From Cristatella mucedo (taxonomy: Eukaryota > Bryozoa > Phylactolaemata > Cristatellidae), in NCBI GenBank assembly GCA_009760855.2, contig WPIO01000207.1, positions 231,501-295,500 on the forward strand: DNA of 64,000 nucleotides. The letters are read 5' to 3'. Shown piece by piece: positions 60,850-64,000 of the stretch (positions within the stretch are counted from its first letter, which is position 1; each line of letters opens with the position of its first letter). Below the pieces are notes generated by a model. The model did no database searches. It saw nothing but the letters and a program-made list of their open reading frames with translations, and had not been told where the DNA came from. The position numbers and the translations under genes were made by a program.

Positions 60850-61227
60850 ATGAATATCGAGACAAGAAGTAAAGACTGTCTTGAAGAAGCACAAGGACAA
60901 TAGCATTCAAACTTTAAAATCTGTTCTTATCCAATGGGTAGAGTAGAAGACATCAGATCAACTTTGTTAGATGCTGTAAAACTAGTGTTATAATATAAAG
61001 CACTAAAAATAATCAATCTGATTCAAAAATAGCAAATATATTTGTTAAAGTTAGACATTGTTCAATCTTTGCAGAGTTCTTAAAGAACTAAAAATAGAAA
61101 AATAAATAGTACGAGATCTGAAGCTTACTCTAAAAAAATAGAATTAACTAAACAAATGAAAGAAAAAGGAAAGAGTTTTGATATGCCAGAAGAATTGATT
61201 AAAGAGACTATGGATTGGAAGATTTAA
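60850..61227 (+). pseudogene. Decayed viral element gene
   Basis: ATG at 60850 after TCTATAAA opens MNIETRSKDCLEEAQGQ, then stops at 60901. Coding-like sequence continues in changing frames and ends with TKQMKEKGKSFDMPEELIKE and a TAA at 61225-61227. No family recognised. Confidence 0.4.
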
Positions 61228-61798
61228 GCAAGTGTATCTGCTGCAGGATCATATCCAGATCTTTTAGTTGTATACGTGAAATCTACTGATTTTGTTATAG
61301 AGAAGAAAACACTTGTTAACAATTTTATATCAAGATAATCATATCCTGTCAATACTAATGATACTCCTCTTGATAGAACTTCTTGTACTAATACACATGG
61401 AATACCATCTTCAAAAATCACTAATGGAAATGAAAACTCTAATTGAATGTTAACTTTTTCATCAACAATTTTAATATAATATAGGAATTGTAATTAGAAC
61501 ATAAATCTTTATCTTCAATTCTAAATAAAAAAAATTTAGAAGGTATTGAAAAGTTTGTTTTTCTATTAAAAAATATTTGCTTAATTGATTAGATTAATAT
61601 TTCACCATCTATCTTATTTTTTGATGTTATATAAATTAATACTTTTGTATAGTAACAATTATATGCAACAAATTGATTAGGAAATTCTACAAATCGTGGA
61701 TTATCTTCAATAGTTGAAATTTCTCCATCTTCTTTTTTAATTATTGAATATTCAAAATCATTGTTTAATTTGATAAGTTTTATTTCTATCAGCTGCAT
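61224..61798 (-). pseudogene. Viral element minus-strand gene, frameshifted
   Basis: ATG at 61798 (MQLIEIKLIKLNNDFEYSII) is open to 61589. After frame changes the track resumes with LEFSFPLVIFEDGIPCVLVQ and ends with KRSGYDPAADTLA at 61224. About 190 residues in total. Its stop overlaps the stop of the convergent plus-strand gene. Beta-rich, no family recognised; a minor structural protein is possible but unproven. Confidence 0.45.
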
Positions 61799-61830
61799 TA
61801 TTTTTTATATCCATAAAACTTATTTTCATA

Positions 61831-62421
61831 CTAGAGTAGATTAGTTTTTTTAATTTTTTCATCTAAATCAGATATTTTAGTAAGTGAATGACTTGGATTT
61901 GATGAATGATAAGATTGTGGTATTACTCCAATATTACTTATACTATTTGCAGTTAAATTACCCCAACAGCCAATAAAACCAGTATTACCTATAAATGTTC
62001 TAACAAATGGTAAGCTTTCACATTTCAAATAAAAATGGTGCATGTATTTATTCGCAATTACATCAATTGGAGAATAATTATTAAAATTTGGTTCTCTTCT
62101 ATTCATTATTAGTCTCTCAACACTTACATTTCCATTTAATGTTTCATCTTGTTTATACATTCTAACTTTTGTATCGACATATTTTTTTGCAGCAATATCT
62201 CTTCCATTGACAGGATCCGATATTCTTACATACCTTTTTGAGTTTGCAGATAAATTACCAGTAATACGTTGATCTGACACTGATCTTTTCTTTGATTTTT
62301 TTATTATCAGCAAACGCCTTATTAACTGTTTCTAATGAATCAACTGATTCTCCAAGATTTATTATTTAGTTTAATGCAAAATCTAATGTTCCTTCCATTT
62401 GTAAGTCTCTTTTAGAAAGCA
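61831..62421 (-). pseudogene. Fibre-like protein 3 of the viral element (broken)
   Basis: ATG at 62421 starts MLSKRDLQMEGTLDFALN, then a stop and a frameshift. 62313-61831 is open and holds KRYVRISDPVNGRDIAAKKYVDT-type sequence. This P-x(2-4)-D-A-A-x-K-x-YVD signature is typical of trimeric tail-fibre or spike shaft proteins, which often attach particles to hosts. LNGNVSVERLIMNRREPN looks like a second shaft repeat. Two breaks suggest it is dead. Confidence 0.6.
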
Positions 62422-62424
62422 TGT

Positions 62425-63448
62425 TTATCTTAATGCTATATAAACAGTAATTATTAAGACTGCATATTTCATATCTTCTGTAACAAATATACCATCATTA
62501 ATAAGCTTTATATCTTTATCAAGTATATAATTACCAAATATCGTTTGTCTATATGGTTCTAATATAATATCTATTGATGTTATTGGTGAAATCTGAGGTG
62601 GTGTTAATAGTTTTTTATCTATAAACCTTTCATCTAGTAAATATTTAGCACTGGGAGTATCAAAATAATATCCACCTTGTTCATAAGTTGTACATATAAC
62701 TTGAAATCCTCTATCAAGAACAATATCATTACTTCTTATAGCAAATGTTAAATCTCCAGATGCTGAAGTAGTATTATTCATTCTAGGAAAGCTAGCTGAA
62801 CCTCCAACACTTGTTGGACCAAGATATTTTGCATACAATTTAACTTTTGCAACATTACCATCTGTTACTTTATTTAGATAACCAAGGTTTACACCATCAG
62901 TTGGATTAACACGATTATTTACAATTCTAATAAAATTATTTTGCATATCTAAATTACCATTAATTACTCCACCATGTAAATTAAGAAAGTTGTCATCAAT
63001 ATACTTCTTATTAGGAACAGTAAGATCAAGGTCTGGATTTGAAGCTGCAAATAAACTTTCACCAGTGTAGCTTGTTGTAGCTCCAGAAGCAGATAGAAAA
63101 TTAACATTAATACCACCATTTACAACTATATTTCCTCTAATTGTTCCAACAGTAAGTGGTAATTTAGTATCTGTATTATCCTTCGTTGCAGCATCACTAG
63201 GGTTTATAAGATTAGCAAGATCTACTATTGTAAAATTATTCATATCAATATCTCCATAATTTGTGGTTGATTCAGAAATCTTAGTAACAAAATTCGTATC
63301 TATATACTCTCTATTTACTGCATCTCCAGCATCGATAACAGAAATTCTATATAAGATTATTATCCATATTTAGATTTCCACCAAGTATATCACCAGTTTT
63401 CTAAATACAATTCTTTGATGTTTTTCCTTTATTTCTTTTTCCTAACAT
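62425..63448 (-). pseudogene. Fibre-like protein 2 of the viral element
   Basis: The main frame (63243-62425, 272 residues) is open. It has repeated shaft units: LINPSDAATKDNTD, GTIRGNIVVNGGINVNF, DLDLTVPNKKYIDDNF, INGNLDMQNNFIRIVNN then NPTDGVNLGYLN. Upstream sequence to ATG at 63448 continues the same pattern (GGNLNMDNNLI, DAGDAVNREYIDTN) but with one stop and one frameshift. MNNF at 63243 could therefore be a secondary start or simply the longest surviving piece. Residues after about 150 look like a globular head. The start lies next to the stop of the upstream gene. Confidence 0.65.
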
Positions 63449-63450
63449 TT

Positions 63451-63972
63451 CTATACAATACTAACAATACAATCTATAAAAGTAATTCCACTAGCAACTG
63501 TAAATTTATCGATAGCATATCTACATGTCCCATCAATGTTAATTATTAAAACTACTGTACCACTTACACCATAAGTATTATCACTAGCTAATTCTAAATA
63601 AGAATTAGTTTTATTAGTTGCATACATAATATTAGATACCATACTAAAATTAGGTAATACTCCTGGAAATAATGTTTTAAGATTAGTTGTGTAGGCGACA
63701 ACTTTTCCAGTAGCTGCAACAACAGGTATATCACCAGGTGTAATTTGTTGAGGTTGAAACGCATTACCTGTACTTCCATTAGCAGTAATATTAAGGCCTA
63801 ACATATCAAGGTAGAATATACTTGGATAAGTGCCATTTAAACCTAAGTAACTAAATGTTACTTGTTTATTACTGTCAACATATTGCTTTGTTGCTACACC
63901 TGAAACATTCATAATATTCTTATTTCCCATATCAATACTTGCCATTTCTTTACCTTGAAATACTGCTGTCAT
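63451..63972 (-). CDS. Fibre-like protein 1 of the viral element
   Basis: Complete 173-residue frame. A shaft-like start (MASIDMGNKNIMNVSGVATK then QYVDSNKQ) is followed by a beta-rich domain (FYLDMLGLNITANGS, GTVVLIINIDGTCRYAI). The I-x-N-V/M-G-x(2)-A-T-K-QYVD signature links it to the two downstream genes, so all three look like paralogues in one minus-strand block. It may continue a gene cluster beyond the window. Host-attachment role is inferred from the fibre signature only. Confidence 0.6.
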   Translation of the reverse strand: MTAVFQGKEMASIDMGNKNIMNVSGVATKQYVDSNKQVTFSYLGLNGTYPSIFYLDMLGLNITANGSTGNAFQPQQITPGDIPVVAATGKVVAYTTNLKTLFPGVLPNFSMVSNIMYATNKTNSYLELASDNTYGVSGTVVLIINIDGTCRYAIDKFTVASGITFIDCIVSIV

Positions 63973-64000
63973 AATTTTTAAAAATCCATAGTTTATTACT

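Overview
The window is animal genomic DNA, most likely from an invertebrate. Coding sequence is split by GT-AG introns, simple repeats are abundant ((CT)n, (CA)n, (AAT)n), and there are many decayed LINEs, SINEs and DNA transposons. Nothing suggests bacterial operons. The species cannot be named from sequence alone.

Layout. (1) About 1-20,810, + strand: one host gene with seven phase-compatible exons (1960-2906, 6709-7694, 8357-8472, 9778-9886, 12779-12879, 16996-17047, 20389-20807). They sum to 2730 nt, i.e. 909 residues plus stop. The product begins with an N-myristoylation signature and carries about twenty tyrosines in acidic YxxV/I/P contexts plus two LPDIP motifs. It looks like a membrane-tethered phosphotyrosine docking adaptor with a PAG/Cbp-like architecture. 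I do not recognise it as a named family. Its introns are full of LINE and SINE copies and microsatellites. (2) About 20,810-42,480: no host gene seen. It holds CR1/L2-type LINE copies (one pair nested), tRNA-derived SINEs, a dead Ty3/gypsy gag, a 126-bp tandem repeat, and a 187-bp hAT MITE of the SPIN type with a perfect 8-bp target duplication. (3) About 42,486-52,951, - strand: a ZDHHC6-type palmitoyltransferase recovered as seven coding exons. The last, C-terminal exon was not found. (4) About 53,900-64,000: an abruptly AT-rich endogenous viral element that runs off the right edge.

The viral element has a broken protein-primed family B DNA polymerase, split by a 1330-bp solo LTR with an ATAT target duplication. 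It is followed by several small + strand genes preceded by TATATAG-like motifs. A convergent - strand block holds three related fibre-like genes and one unknown gene. This fits a Maverick/Polinton- or adintovirus-like provirus, but integrase, packaging ATPase, protease and capsid genes are not in the window, so the exact lineage is open.

The two host genes are unrelated in mechanism: one resembles a tyrosine-kinase signalling scaffold held at membranes by a lipid anchor, the other an ER enzyme that attaches palmitate to proteins. Exon coordinates were deduced by hand from splice signals, reading phase and, for ZDHHC6, remembered family similarity.
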